From Legionella_C dresdenensis (GTDB taxonomy: Bacteria > Pseudomonadota > Gammaproteobacteria > Legionellales > Legionellaceae), in NCBI RefSeq assembly GCF_042649825.1, contig NZ_JBHSAB010000001.1:310001-374000 (forward strand): 64,000 nucleotides of DNA, in the 5' to 3' direction. Position numbers and translations under genes: made by a program. Shown here in pieces: positions 50,025 through 59,514 of this stretch. The notes beneath the pieces are model-generated. The model saw nothing but the letters and a program-made list of their open reading frames with translations. It searched no databases and had not been told where the DNA came from. How positions within the stretch are numbered: position 1 is the stretch's first letter; every line of letters begins with the position of its first letter.

Positions 50025-53000
50025 ATGGTGCAAAAAGTACTGCTTACAGAAGCAAACGGCCATCGCGAATTTCTTCAGCAAAAACAAGCTCAGTATGAAG
50101 AATTTAAAACACCGCTACTGCTGGTTATCCAACAACCGGTTACGCCACCGGTACTTTCCGAAATTAGCGAATATTACCGGCAATTAAACGATAATTCCGT
50201 ATTTAAGCGAATTCAGCTCAAACTGACTCCGGAAATTGTCAAAACACAGGAATTTGCGGCATTTATAAAACAACTGAATCAGGCAAAAATGATTGCCGTT
50301 GATTTGATATTTGATCAAAAAGACTTTGAGAACAATGATTTTCTAACCTTAGCCGATCAAAGTATTGCCGATGCGGCGCTCTTCCCGATAACCCTTAACT
50401 ACCTTGATCCAAATGGTAAACTCAAACGGGATGAGAATGAAAAGCTACACCTTTTCGCTGAAAAAATGATGAAGAAATTGCTGGAAGCAAGCAACAGTAT
50501 AGCCTCTGTGGATAGCGAACCACATCCTGAGATGCAACTCGTCAGCCCTGATGATGACTACGCCTCAGCGCCGATTAAACTAAAAGAATTAATCTCCCGC
50601 AGCCCAAATTCTACCATTAATTATCATGACCACCTGAAACTTGAAGTCCAGTACACTGAAAATGAAGACGTCGAGGAGGCTGTTAACGAAGAAGTGGACG
50701 AAACTACAGACGTTCAGATTGAAGCCCATATTGATTCAAATGTGCAGGATATCACTGTTTATCAAGGCGAGCTGGTTGACTACGACAAATTTGCGCAGCT
50801 GGCTGCCAATAAACCCCAAAAATTACTTACCCTGCTGCAAACCGAATGTTTTGCCAATTTGCCTAACGCCATCAAATTCATGACGCCCGATGCGGCAAAT
50901 ATGGTTAAAGAGCATCTTGAAGCTTTAGTTACTCTCAATATCAAGAGTTTGCCCCAAGGATTTACATTAAGAAAAACGGTCAACGGCGAATTAATTCTTG
51001 ATTATGATGAGTTTGCCGATTTAACCCCGTTTAATCCGTTTACGCCAACCCTGGCTGTTACCAATTTCAACAACGATGAGCCGCCGCTGTATTTTCCTGG
51101 CTCACTAATCCATGCAGATGTTAATTCACGCAATATTAATCTGGGCATCAGGCATGGCGAAAGCAAAACCGTTACTTTTCACCAGCAGATTGAACAATTA
51201 AACCAGAAAAATCCCATTCTTGGCGTTATAGTCACTGATTATCTGGACAACTTCAGCCATCTTGATCATCTGGCTGATAACACGCTATTTGCAGACACAT
51301 TGAACAAATTGAAGGATTATAATCAGGATAAATCAAAATGCCTCAGCAAGTTCTTAGAAAATACCGGCAGTTCGCTCTATGATTTACCCGCTACTATTGT
51401 TGCATTTGAGGCATTCTGGTTTGAATTAAGTGTTTTATGCGATAAAAACCGTGTTGATATAGCCAAAATTAATTCTGATTGGACAACGCCTGAAGGCGGA
51501 CACCCTGCCGTGTATATGGAGCGCCTGCTGACTATCCTTAAAAATGCCAGAAACCTGGATGAGCAATTAGTCTGTTTAAAGGGGTTAAAATTAAGCAATT
51601 ATGGCGCTTACTATGCATCAGAATTTGGCCACTATAAAACCGTATCGAAAACAATGCGGCATGGATATAATCCAGCGCACTCAAATGCAAGGGAATTTGA
51701 TATTAACCAGAAATATCATCATGTTTCCCTTGAGCAACTGAGCGAGTATTCCAAAACAAGTCATTATAGCGAATATTTTATTAAAAATTGCCTGTTTATT
51801 GAAACAGATAAAATTAAATTAACACTCGAGGAATTTCAACAATTATCAGAGCAAGGCAAGGTACATCCCTACAGTAAAAAACGATATGAAGAATTTAAAG
51901 AAAATAAATCAAAATATCTTCCTTTTTACCGTCATGACGGCAAAAATGCCGCAGTTCGGACTTTTGAACCTTTAGGGCATCGCTTTGATGAAAACTCATA
52001 TACCCGTTTTATGCCAGGACAACAAATCAGTCGCGCTGATCTGCTGGCGATTGCATATCGCTTCCTGGGATTGCAGCAATCCTCGATAAGAGTAGATGCA
52101 TTTGAAAAATTATTAGAAAAGCTAAATGATGAATATCAATTTTACAATGGCATCATTTACCCGGAAAAACTGTTCGCGCTTCTGTTTGCTGTATGTCACG
52201 AGAACTACGATCCTAAAGCAGATCTGCTGGAACTGTTTAGCCAGATTATGTCTATGCAACAGGATGATTTGGCATATTTAAACACGACTCTTGTAAAACT
52301 ATATAGCCGCGACATTAAATTTAAAACCGATGATCTGTACACTCTGGTCAGAATGATTGGCGGAATGAATTCAGCCGAATATGAGGGTTTTGAAGGAAGG
52401 CATAACAAATCGGATTTTACCGCCAAACATATTATTGATCGGGTTGCGCAGGCAACATTGAAAAATAAATATGCTGTGTTTCGAACCCTGGAATGGCGGC
52501 GGAAGTATGGCTCATTAAAATGGCCGCTTAATTTCGCCATGGATAGCGCAGACTCCCTTGTCCAAAATCCCGTGATTGCAGCCAATTACCGTGATGACTT
52601 ATTGTTGTTCTGCACATTAATTAATGGCAATAATGGCGTTTACTATCAAGGTGATCGTCGAGGTTTTGACTTCATCCCTCTTGAAAAAACTGAAGGCTAT
52701 CTAAAAAAAATCAGTGATTTTTTATGCTCGGCAGCCCAGCAAAATAAACCGAATAATTTTGATTATTGTTTCAGGTTATTATTGCAATCAAATGATTTTA
52801 TTAGAATTGATAGTCTGACTGAAGTCATTGATGAAGTTTCTCAATTAACAGAATTTTCAACTCAAAAGGTCGAGGCAATTCTTCGCAAGCATCACATCGA
52901 CTACAACGCCGCTGTAATGGATTTTGTCTGTTACGACAATTACCAGGTCAAAGCTGAGCTGATTAATCTGTTGTTGGCGTTAGATGTCTATCAACAACAG

Positions 53001-56000
53001 GGAGCGGCCGCTTTTCTCCAGTTTGTTATGACAGACTCCGAGGGCAATCCTGATGCCAACCGGTTACATCAGCTGTCGATTGCTGAACTACAAACTCAAT
53101 TAAATACCAAATGGCAAGAGTCAGGCGCGCTTATTGTTGCACTTGGTTCGACCTTTGTAAAAGATACTATAAATCGTTTAAAAGACTACCATATCCAGTC
53201 TACATTTTCTGGCGACAACCCAGTAATTGAAGTCATTGGTAAAAATATCAGAAAACTGCCTGATTTTGCGGATATTGATGATTTTGCCAAACTAAATCAT
53301 ATCATGGCAGAAGTAGAACAACTGGCAAATATGCTGCGTGAAATTGTGGACCACAGTCATGTTACCGCCAATATTCAAGAGTACGCGAAGGCGTTCGCCA
53401 GACTGAATTTTGCCGATCTAACGTATGAAACTACCGCGCCGCTGTTCCAACTGTTGCTTCAGATGCCCCAACGAAACGCCCTGGGTATCATTAACGGGTT
53501 AATAGACAGTCATATTATCGGGGATAAAGAGCGTTGGCTCTCGGCAATTGGCCATATTAGCCGTTTAAATAGCCACAATTTACCAACAGCGATGATTGAG
53601 CAGTGCGTCAAAATAATTAACAAGGGTTCTGCTGATGAATATGCTTTATTTATAACTAACGTGATCGATATGTATCTGCAGGATAGTAAAAATCCTGCCC
53701 TGACCTTTATTTTATCTTGTACGAATTTACCTTTGGCGACATCGGTACAGCTCATGCAACACATCAAACTGGCAGGTACGCATTATCAATCGCTTGCCCA
53801 GATTTTAGACCGGCTTTCTTCCGAGCAAAAACTGACGCCTTTTGCAGATAAACTTGGTCGGCACCAGGAAAAAAGCACTTTGATTTTACACATATTATCA
53901 CGGGCAAACGCCAATAATACCAGCACAGCAGATGACTATCTTGCCTTGACTGATGCATTGTTAACTATGCCTCTTGCACAACTCGAACAGCTCAATCAAT
54001 TTTATGATAGCTCGATTATTAATGCGCCTATCCTGCTGAATGCGCTAAAGTACCGTCCTGCAAATGCCACTTTCGAACAATTTTTAACGGATCTTGAAAA
54101 ACAGCCATTCGGCAAACGTAATATCAGTGAACAATTTGATACCAGCCAGCTCAAACGTGTAGTCAATAATCTACGTGATTTATCTAATGGCAGCACCTAT
54201 ACTTTTGAGTACCGGCAACAGTTAATGGAAGCATTTCAGTTTATCAATGAAGCTGGCCAGAAATTGGCTGTATATCAAGGAAAACCGGCGTGTGGGTTAA
54301 CCAACCAAACCATTCGCGAAGAATTTAAAGCAATTAAAGACGGCAAGTATAACCACCTTAACCAATTCCAGCGTCAACTTTATACCCTGGGATTGGTTCG
54401 AGAAGCAATGTTCCGTGCAACCGGCCAATTTCCAACATCTACCCAGATGATAGCGGTAATTGACTCCATGATGCACCAGGGTGATGTTATTTCCAATATT
54501 GCTACTGGCCAGGGGAAAAGCCTGATTGATATGATGAAGGCAATTGTGCTTTGGATAGACAGCGACCGGGTTGATGTCATCACTTCATCGCAGGCCGATT
54601 CAAACCGTGATATTGAAAAATATGGTCCATTACTGAAATTCCTGGAAATTCCACATTCAGAACAAGCCATCACTTCCCAATCGCCTTTTGATCGTTTTAA
54701 AGCGACCGGGATTAATTTCAGCACTCCGCAGCTGGCGTTATTTTTTGCCCGGGCAGAAGCGCAGGGTATTGAACTTGAAAACGGTCATCAAAAAATATCT
54801 GCCGTGTTAAATGAATCTGACCATATTATTCTTGATGATAAAACCGTTTATCGCAGCGCACGGACAAGCAATCTGGGTATAAGTCCAGAGAAAGAATGGA
54901 TATATGATGCGATTAACCAGTTTGTGACTTCCTCTGACTTTGTCAATAGTGCAAATGGCCAAAAAACATCTCAGAAAGAAGATATTGAGAAACTGCGCAA
55001 CTACCTTATTGAGAAAGCTAAAATCCATAAAGTTTCACCGCGGTTTATCGCACGATTTGATAATCAGCAGCTGTTAACCTGGATTCAATCAGCCATTCTT
55101 GTTAATTACAAGCTTAAAGAAAAAATTGATTATGTGGTTAGCCCTGAAACAGAAATGGTCAGGGTTAATAATATCGCTCATCAGAGCCATTTAATTAAAA
55201 TTTTAATGAAGGATGGCAAAGTCAGCGAGGATTCAGAATACGGTGATGGCGCCCATCAATTATTATGCGCTAAATTAAATGCAGAAAGTAATGGCAAACG
55301 GTTTGTTATCAAACCTGAAACAAAAACCATTACGTCCAGCATCAACCTGAATTTCATAAACTATTATCGCAGCAAAGACGGCATCATTTGGGGCTCAACA
55401 GGAACACCCGGCTCAGAAAATGAATTGAAAACCCAATTTGCCATCTACGGTATAGAGTTTTCAGAAATCCCGACTCATCAGGAAAGAAAGGCGGTTGAAC
55501 ATCAAGCTGTCGCTTATTTCGATCGGAACCAGCAGCAAGCCAATATTCTGGATTTATTACAGAAAAAAGCGGCAGCCAACTCGCAACGTCCTATTGTGAT
55601 TTTTTGCAAAGATATTCCTGACGCAGAAAACCTGTTCAGAGAACTTTCGGCAAAGGGGGTTGCTCACATTCAATTATATACTGGAGTCGGCGATGAAAAA
55701 GAGGTTGTCGCAAAAGCAGCAGCTCCCGGCTGTGTAACCATTACAACCCCGGCATTAGGCAGAAATACCGATATCACTTATGATCGCGCTATTGGTATGG
55801 ATATTGTACATACAACGGTCGACAGTGTCCGTAAACAACAACAAAAAAGCGGACGTACTGGCAGACAAGGCTCACCAGGCGATATTTATTATTTTCTTAA
55901 TGCACAAGAGCTGGGCGGAAAAGAAATTAAAGATGTTGTTCTGGAAATTGAGACAGCCAGTAATAAGGAACGGGCATATAATGAAGAATTGTTTGCTTTT

Positions 56001-57266
56001 CTTGGCTATTGCTATAATCAAATACGTCAGACGCCTACCTGCCGGTTTACAATCGATAAAGCTGCATTCATTAAAAATCATTGGTCAGATTTAAGCCGAA
56101 ATATTGAAAACCTGTATCGCCAGCAGCGTAGCAATAATGATTATAATCAGGCCCGATTTGCTGACATGATAACAGCGCAGTTTAATCGGGTAATGACAGC
56201 TTACGTTAATGGCTGGCAATCCCTTAATGCGCAAACCATGCTCAATACTATAACAGGCAGGCATCAGCAGCCTGAAACGTACAGTCCTTATTCAGCCGAA
56301 GTGACTACGGCAGATTGCATTCCACCAGGTGTTATTGCTTATCACTTTACCGGTACAGCGCAAGCGCCGGTTGATGCGCAGTCAGTTAAACAGGCGGTTA
56401 AAGCGCAATTAACCAGTTTGTTTGCTAAAACGGATACTAAAAAAGTCGGGGAAAATACCTTGACTTATGTTAATTATCTGTTGCAAAACCCCCAGCAGCA
56501 ACAGCTTATCCGCGAAGCGCATCAGGAATTTATCAGTGAGAAACTTAAAACAGCAGAAAAAGCACGAGGATTTTTTGATCGCCGGAGCCAGTTAGGTCAA
56601 ATTGCTCAGGACAGCAATTATCTGCTGTTATTTAAAGCCATGCACGATGCCAGTGGAAATGAGTCCATGGTGGATGCCGCGCAATTAAAAACCGCTGTTA
56701 CAAAACTGCTGGAAGACTATTTACGTCATAGCTGGTTTATCAGCGGCCGCCGGCGCAAGGAAGCAGTGTGCTTACAACGGCAGCTCCAGCGTACAGAAAC
56801 AATTGGTGAAATGATCAACCTTTTGTCTAAAGCACAGACTACAATTGCCGCCAAAGACATTAACCAAACCAAAGAAAGTTTCCTGAACTGGCCTGCGCTT
56901 AACGCCCGCGGCAGCAGACTGCAGAAAACCTTATCAGCGGCTTTGAACCTGACTGGCAGCCTGACGACAGTAGACAATCAAAAATTAGTGGAATCGCTAT
57001 TGACTGTCTTGCCAGACACCCTAAAGAATAAAATTGATTTAAAAAAGGAGAAGGTTACTCCGGATGTTGTCAATAAAATTTTAAAAGAAGCGCAAGTTAA
57101 GGATAAAAATAATTTTCAGGTACTCAAAAATAGCCTTGAAAGCCTGTTAGGAATCCGAACTACAAAACCCGCTTCAGTAATGATAGGAAGACATAATTTG
57201 TTTAAGAAGGAAGAAAGCAGGCCGGACGAGACAAGAAGCCATAATAACCAACCAGGACAACCGTAG
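50025..57266 (+). CDS. Giant protein with SecA-like motor domain (2413 aa)
   Basis: A single frame of 2413 residues without a signal peptide or clear membrane segment. Residues 1-1420 match no family I know: mostly alpha-helical, charged, with an acidic patch (about 207-235). From about 1430 to 1970 it follows SecA: Walker A GQGKS (1495-1499), a DEAD-like NESDHIILDD (1596-1605), a region equivalent to the preprotein cross-linking domain, GDGAHQ (1740-1745, SecA DGLHQ), GSTGTPG (1790-1796, SecA GMTGTA) and GRTGRQG (1943-1949, motif VI). About 440 further residues and a Glu-rich tail (KKEESRPDETRSH) follow. It is far larger than SecA (about 900), so it is not the housekeeping translocase. A Dot/Icm effector is the likeliest use, by inference. 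It is monocistronic. Confidence 0.8.
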   Translation: MVQKVLLTEANGHREFLQQKQAQYEEFKTPLLLVIQQPVTPPVLSEISEYYRQLNDNSVFKRIQLKLTPEIVKTQEFAAFIKQLNQAKMIAVDLIFDQKDFENNDFLTLADQSIADAALFPITLNYLDPNGKLKRDENEKLHLFAEKMMKKLLEASNSIASVDSEPHPEMQLVSPDDDYASAPIKLKELISRSPNSTINYHDHLKLEVQYTENEDVEEAVNEEVDETTDVQIEAHIDSNVQDITVYQGELVDYDKFAQLAANKPQKLLTLLQTECFANLPNAIKFMTPDAANMVKEHLEALVTLNIKSLPQGFTLRKTVNGELILDYDEFADLTPFNPFTPTLAVTNFNNDEPPLYFPGSLIHADVNSRNINLGIRHGESKTVTFHQQIEQLNQKNPILGVIVTDYLDNFSHLDHLADNTLFADTLNKLKDYNQDKSKCLSKFLENTGSSLYDLPATIVAFEAFWFELSVLCDKNRVDIAKINSDWTTPEGGHPAVYMERLLTILKNARNLDEQLVCLKGLKLSNYGAYYASEFGHYKTVSKTMRHGYNPAHSNAREFDINQKYHHVSLEQLSEYSKTSHYSEYFIKNCLFIETDKIKLTLEEFQQLSEQGKVHPYSKKRYEEFKENKSKYLPFYRHDGKNAAVRTFEPLGHRFDENSYTRFMPGQQISRADLLAIAYRFLGLQQSSIRVDAFEKLLEKLNDEYQFYNGIIYPEKLFALLFAVCHENYDPKADLLELFSQIMSMQQDDLAYLNTTLVKLYSRDIKFKTDDLYTLVRMIGGMNSAEYEGFEGRHNKSDFTAKHIIDRVAQATLKNKYAVFRTLEWRRKYGSLKWPLNFAMDSADSLVQNPVIAANYRDDLLLFCTLINGNNGVYYQGDRRGFDFIPLEKTEGYLKKISDFLCSAAQQNKPNNFDYCFRLLLQSNDFIRIDSLTEVIDEVSQLTEFSTQKVEAILRKHHIDYNAAVMDFVCYDNYQVKAELINLLLALDVYQQQGAAAFLQFVMTDSEGNPDANRLHQLSIAELQTQLNTKWQESGALIVALGSTFVKDTINRLKDYHIQSTFSGDNPVIEVIGKNIRKLPDFADIDDFAKLNHIMAEVEQLANMLREIVDHSHVTANIQEYAKAFARLNFADLTYETTAPLFQLLLQMPQRNALGIINGLIDSHIIGDKERWLSAIGHISRLNSHNLPTAMIEQCVKIINKGSADEYALFITNVIDMYLQDSKNPALTFILSCTNLPLATSVQLMQHIKLAGTHYQSLAQILDRLSSEQKLTPFADKLGRHQEKSTLILHILSRANANNTSTADDYLALTDALLTMPLAQLEQLNQFYDSSIINAPILLNALKYRPANATFEQFLTDLEKQPFGKRNISEQFDTSQLKRVVNNLRDLSNGSTYTFEYRQQLMEAFQFINEAGQKLAVYQGKPACGLTNQTIREEFKAIKDGKYNHLNQFQRQLYTLGLVREAMFRATGQFPTSTQMIAVIDSMMHQGDVISNIATGQGKSLIDMMKAIVLWIDSDRVDVITSSQADSNRDIEKYGPLLKFLEIPHSEQAITSQSPFDRFKATGINFSTPQLALFFARAEAQGIELENGHQKISAVLNESDHIILDDKTVYRSARTSNLGISPEKEWIYDAINQFVTSSDFVNSANGQKTSQKEDIEKLRNYLIEKAKIHKVSPRFIARFDNQQLLTWIQSAILVNYKLKEKIDYVVSPETEMVRVNNIAHQSHLIKILMKDGKVSEDSEYGDGAHQLLCAKLNAESNGKRFVIKPETKTITSSINLNFINYYRSKDGIIWGSTGTPGSENELKTQFAIYGIEFSEIPTHQERKAVEHQAVAYFDRNQQQANILDLLQKKAAANSQRPIVIFCKDIPDAENLFRELSAKGVAHIQLYTGVGDEKEVVAKAAAPGCVTITTPALGRNTDITYDRAIGMDIVHTTVDSVRKQQQKSGRTGRQGSPGDIYYFLNAQELGGKEIKDVVLEIETASNKERAYNEELFAFLGYCYNQIRQTPTCRFTIDKAAFIKNHWSDLSRNIENLYRQQRSNNDYNQARFADMITAQFNRVMTAYVNGWQSLNAQTMLNTITGRHQQPETYSPYSAEVTTADCIPPGVIAYHFTGTAQAPVDAQSVKQAVKAQLTSLFAKTDTKKVGENTLTYVNYLLQNPQQQQLIREAHQEFISEKLKTAEKARGFFDRRSQLGQIAQDSNYLLLFKAMHDASGNESMVDAAQLKTAVTKLLEDYLRHSWFISGRRRKEAVCLQRQLQRTETIGEMINLLSKAQTTIAAKDINQTKESFLNWPALNARGSRLQKTLSAALNLTGSLTTVDNQKLVESLLTVLPDTLKNKIDLKKEKVTPDVVNKILKEAQVKDKNNFQVLKNSLESLLGIRTTKPASVMIGRHNLFKKEESRPDETRSHNNQPGQP

Positions 57267-57297
57267 GTAAATTTATTGCCGTTAAGTTAAGGATACG

Positions 57298-57382
57298 GTC
57301 ATTCCCGCGAAGGCGGGAATCCATTTTTCAGGTTGGCACTTACCTTGTTTGATAGATGGATCCCCGCCTCCGCGGGGATGAC
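57298..57382. repeat. REP-type inverted pair, second full copy
   Basis: Arms 57298-57324 (GTCATTCCCGCGAAGGCGGG start) and 57356-57382 match 13314-13340 and 13373-13399 with few changes. It lies between the SecA-like gene and dapD and could end the former's transcript. The outer terminal repeats of the 13237 element are only weakly present here (GCCGTTAAGTTAAGGA at 57279). Confidence 0.65.
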
Positions 57383-57494
57383 AATTTTCTTAAATCAATG
57401 GCAAGTGCCTCTGGACCAATGGTATGAGTAATAGATTATTTTAATAGATTGAGTATACTGAATACTTATTTTAACAAACCGGTTACATCATACC

Positions 57495-58319
57495 ATGCAT
57501 CCATTACAAACCGTTATAGAACAAGCATTTGAAAACCGCTTGCAAATCACTCCTGCTACTGTTGATCGAAATTTGCTTGACGCAATTGAAGAAGTATTGC
57601 ATAGCCTTGATCAAGGGCAACTGCGAGTTGCTGAAGAACTTAATGGCGAATGGGTAGTCCATCAATGGTTGAAAAAAGCCGTGCTATTATCGTTCAGAGT
57701 CTACGACAACCAGAGCATCGATGCCGGTTTCAGCCAGTTTTATGACAAAGTACCTTTAAAATACAGCCATTATAGCAACAGCGACTGGCAAAGTGCCGGT
57801 GTCCGGGTTGTTCCCCATGCCATTGTTCGCCGCGGCGCTTTCATTGGTAAAAATACGGTGTTAATGCCGTCTTATGTCAATATCGGCGCTTATGTCGATG
57901 AAGGCGTTATGGTTGATACCTGGGCTACTGTCGGCTCCTGCGCCCAGATTGGCAAGAATGTCCACTTGTCTGGCGGTGTCGGGATAGGCGGTGTTTTAGA
58001 GCCACTGCAGGCCAATCCAACAATTATTGAGGACAACTGCTTTATCGGAGCACGCTCAGAAGTGGTCGAAGGCGTTATTGTTGAACGCGATTCCGTATTA
58101 TCCATGGGCGTTTACCTAGGCCAAAGCACTAAAATTTACAATCGCCTGACTGGAACAGTAAGTTATGGCCGAATTCCAGCCGGCTCTGTAGTCGTACCGG
58201 GTAACTTACCCAGTGATGACGGCTGCTACAGCTTGTATTGCGCGGTTATTGTAAAACAGGTAGACGAAAAAACCCGCGCCAAAGTCAGTATTAATGAATT
58301 GCTGCGGGATATTAAATAA
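57495..58319 (+). CDS. dapD: Tetrahydrodipicolinate N-succinyltransferase
   Basis: A 274-residue protein. An N-terminal helical domain (HPLQTVIEQAFENR) is followed by left-handed beta-helix hexapeptide repeats (VNIGAYVDEGVMVDTWATVG, SGGVGIGGVLEPLQ) and the family end SLYCAVIVKQVDEKTRAKVS. It succinylates tetrahydrodipicolinate in the DAP/lysine pathway. dapE begins two bases after its stop, so they form an operon. No strong ribosome-binding site precedes its ATG (57495). Confidence 0.97.
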   Translation: MHPLQTVIEQAFENRLQITPATVDRNLLDAIEEVLHSLDQGQLRVAEELNGEWVVHQWLKKAVLLSFRVYDNQSIDAGFSQFYDKVPLKYSHYSNSDWQSAGVRVVPHAIVRRGAFIGKNTVLMPSYVNIGAYVDEGVMVDTWATVGSCAQIGKNVHLSGGVGIGGVLEPLQANPTIIEDNCFIGARSEVVEGVIVERDSVLSMGVYLGQSTKIYNRLTGTVSYGRIPAGSVVVPGNLPSDDGCYSLYCAVIVKQVDEKTRAKVSINELLRDIK

Positions 58320-58320
58320 T

Positions 58321-59460
58321 ATGGCCGCCATCAAGGACTTGTTAGCAAGGCTGGTTGAGTTTCAATCGATTACCCCGCATGATGCCGGGTGTCAGGAATA
58401 CATGATTGACTTTTTTGAGCAGCATGGTTTTATTTGCCAGCGTTTTAATCACAAACCAGTGGCCAATTTTTTTGCCCGTTATGGCAATAAAGGTCCCCTA
58501 CTGGTTTTTGCCGGTCATACCGATGTTGTTCCGGTGGGCGATCGCCTTAAATGGCGCTCTGATCCATTTCAACTCACCGAGCAAGATGGTCTGGTATATG
58601 GTCGCGGCGTTGCCGACATGAAAGGCAGTCTTGCCGCTATGATGCAGATGGCCGCACGCTTTGTTTCTGATTATCCGGATTTTGACGGCAGCCTTGGCTT
58701 TTTAATAACCAGCGGTGAAGAAGGCGACGAGTTTGATCTGGGCACGCCTTTGGTGATGGCGGCCTTAAAACAGCAAGGAATAGTGCCTGACTATTGTATC
58801 GTTGGCGAACCATCAAGCAGCGCCAGGCTTGCTGATGTCATCAAAACAGGCCGCCGCGGTTCATTATCCGGCAAACTGACTCTGCAAGGCAAACAAGGAC
58901 ACGTCGCCTATCCTCATCTGGCCGTCAATCCTATTCACCTTATTAGTCCGGCACTGGCTGAATTGACAGCAATGATTTGGGATAATGGTAATGCGCACTT
59001 CCCCCCTACTTCGCTGCAAATCACCCATATTAACAGCGGCGGTCATGCCGGCAATATTATTCCCGGCGAACTGGAGCTGGCATTCAATTTCAGGTATTCA
59101 ACCGAACAGACAGCAGCAGGTTTGCAGCAATCAGTCACTGAATTATTCAATCGTCATCAGCTATACCCTGAAATAGTCTGGCGTGTAAACGGCGAGCCTT
59201 TCCTGACCGCTCAGGGTAAACTGCTTGACAGTTGCATAACCGCAATCACGGAAACGATGGGATGCCAACCTGAATTATCCACCAGCGGCGGCACATCAGA
59301 TGGGCGATTCATTGCCCCCTATGGGGTCGAAGTGATTGAATTAGGGCCGATTAACGCCACGATACATCAGGTTAATGAGTGCGTCAGTATGGTGGATCTT
59401 GAAAAACTTGGCGAGCTTTATTATCAGATTTGCCGTTTGTTACTCTTGGCATCCCGTTGA
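58321..59460 (+). CDS. dapE: Succinyl-diaminopimelate desuccinylase
   Basis: A 379-residue M20 metallopeptidase. ATG at 58321 is chosen; a frame opening at 58294 runs inside dapD. Metal ligands are visible: H in FAGHTDVVP, D in GRGVADMKG, the catalytic Glu pair in GEEGDE, E in GEPSSSARL and H in ATIHQVNE. It removes succinate from N-succinyl-LL-DAP to give LL-DAP. It shares transcription with dapD. A strong hairpin follows at 59463-59490. Confidence 0.96.
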   Translation: MAAIKDLLARLVEFQSITPHDAGCQEYMIDFFEQHGFICQRFNHKPVANFFARYGNKGPLLVFAGHTDVVPVGDRLKWRSDPFQLTEQDGLVYGRGVADMKGSLAAMMQMAARFVSDYPDFDGSLGFLITSGEEGDEFDLGTPLVMAALKQQGIVPDYCIVGEPSSSARLADVIKTGRRGSLSGKLTLQGKQGHVAYPHLAVNPIHLISPALAELTAMIWDNGNAHFPPTSLQITHINSGGHAGNIIPGELELAFNFRYSTEQTAAGLQQSVTELFNRHQLYPEIVWRVNGEPFLTAQGKLLDSCITAITETMGCQPELSTSGGTSDGRFIAPYGVEVIELGPINATIHQVNECVSMVDLEKLGELYYQICRLLLLASR

Positions 59461-59462
59461 TG

Positions 59463-59490
59463 GAGTGTTGGGCTGTAAAGCCCAACACTC
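59463..59490. terminator. Perfect hairpin between dapE and fadE
   Basis: GAGTGTTGGGCT-GTAA-AGCCCAACACTC is a perfect 12-bp stem between convergent dapE and fadE, two bases after the dapE stop. It is a likely shared terminator and belongs to the GGGCTTTACAGCCC palindrome family. Confidence 0.65.
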
Positions 59491-59514
59491 AACCAGTTAT
59501 TTTATTTCACATAT

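Noticed and set aside
50025..57266. Naming the large SecA-like protein secA
   Set aside because: Length, 1400-residue N-terminal extension, altered DEAD box (NESDHIILDD) and lack of the SecA C-terminal zinc motif show it is not the housekeeping translocase.
57334..57348. TGGCACTTACCTTGT, a sigma-54-like sequence upstream of dapD
   Set aside because: It lies in the loop of a REP-type inverted repeat, ends in TTGT rather than TTGC, is about 145 nt from the dapD ATG, and lysine genes are not expected to need sigma-54.
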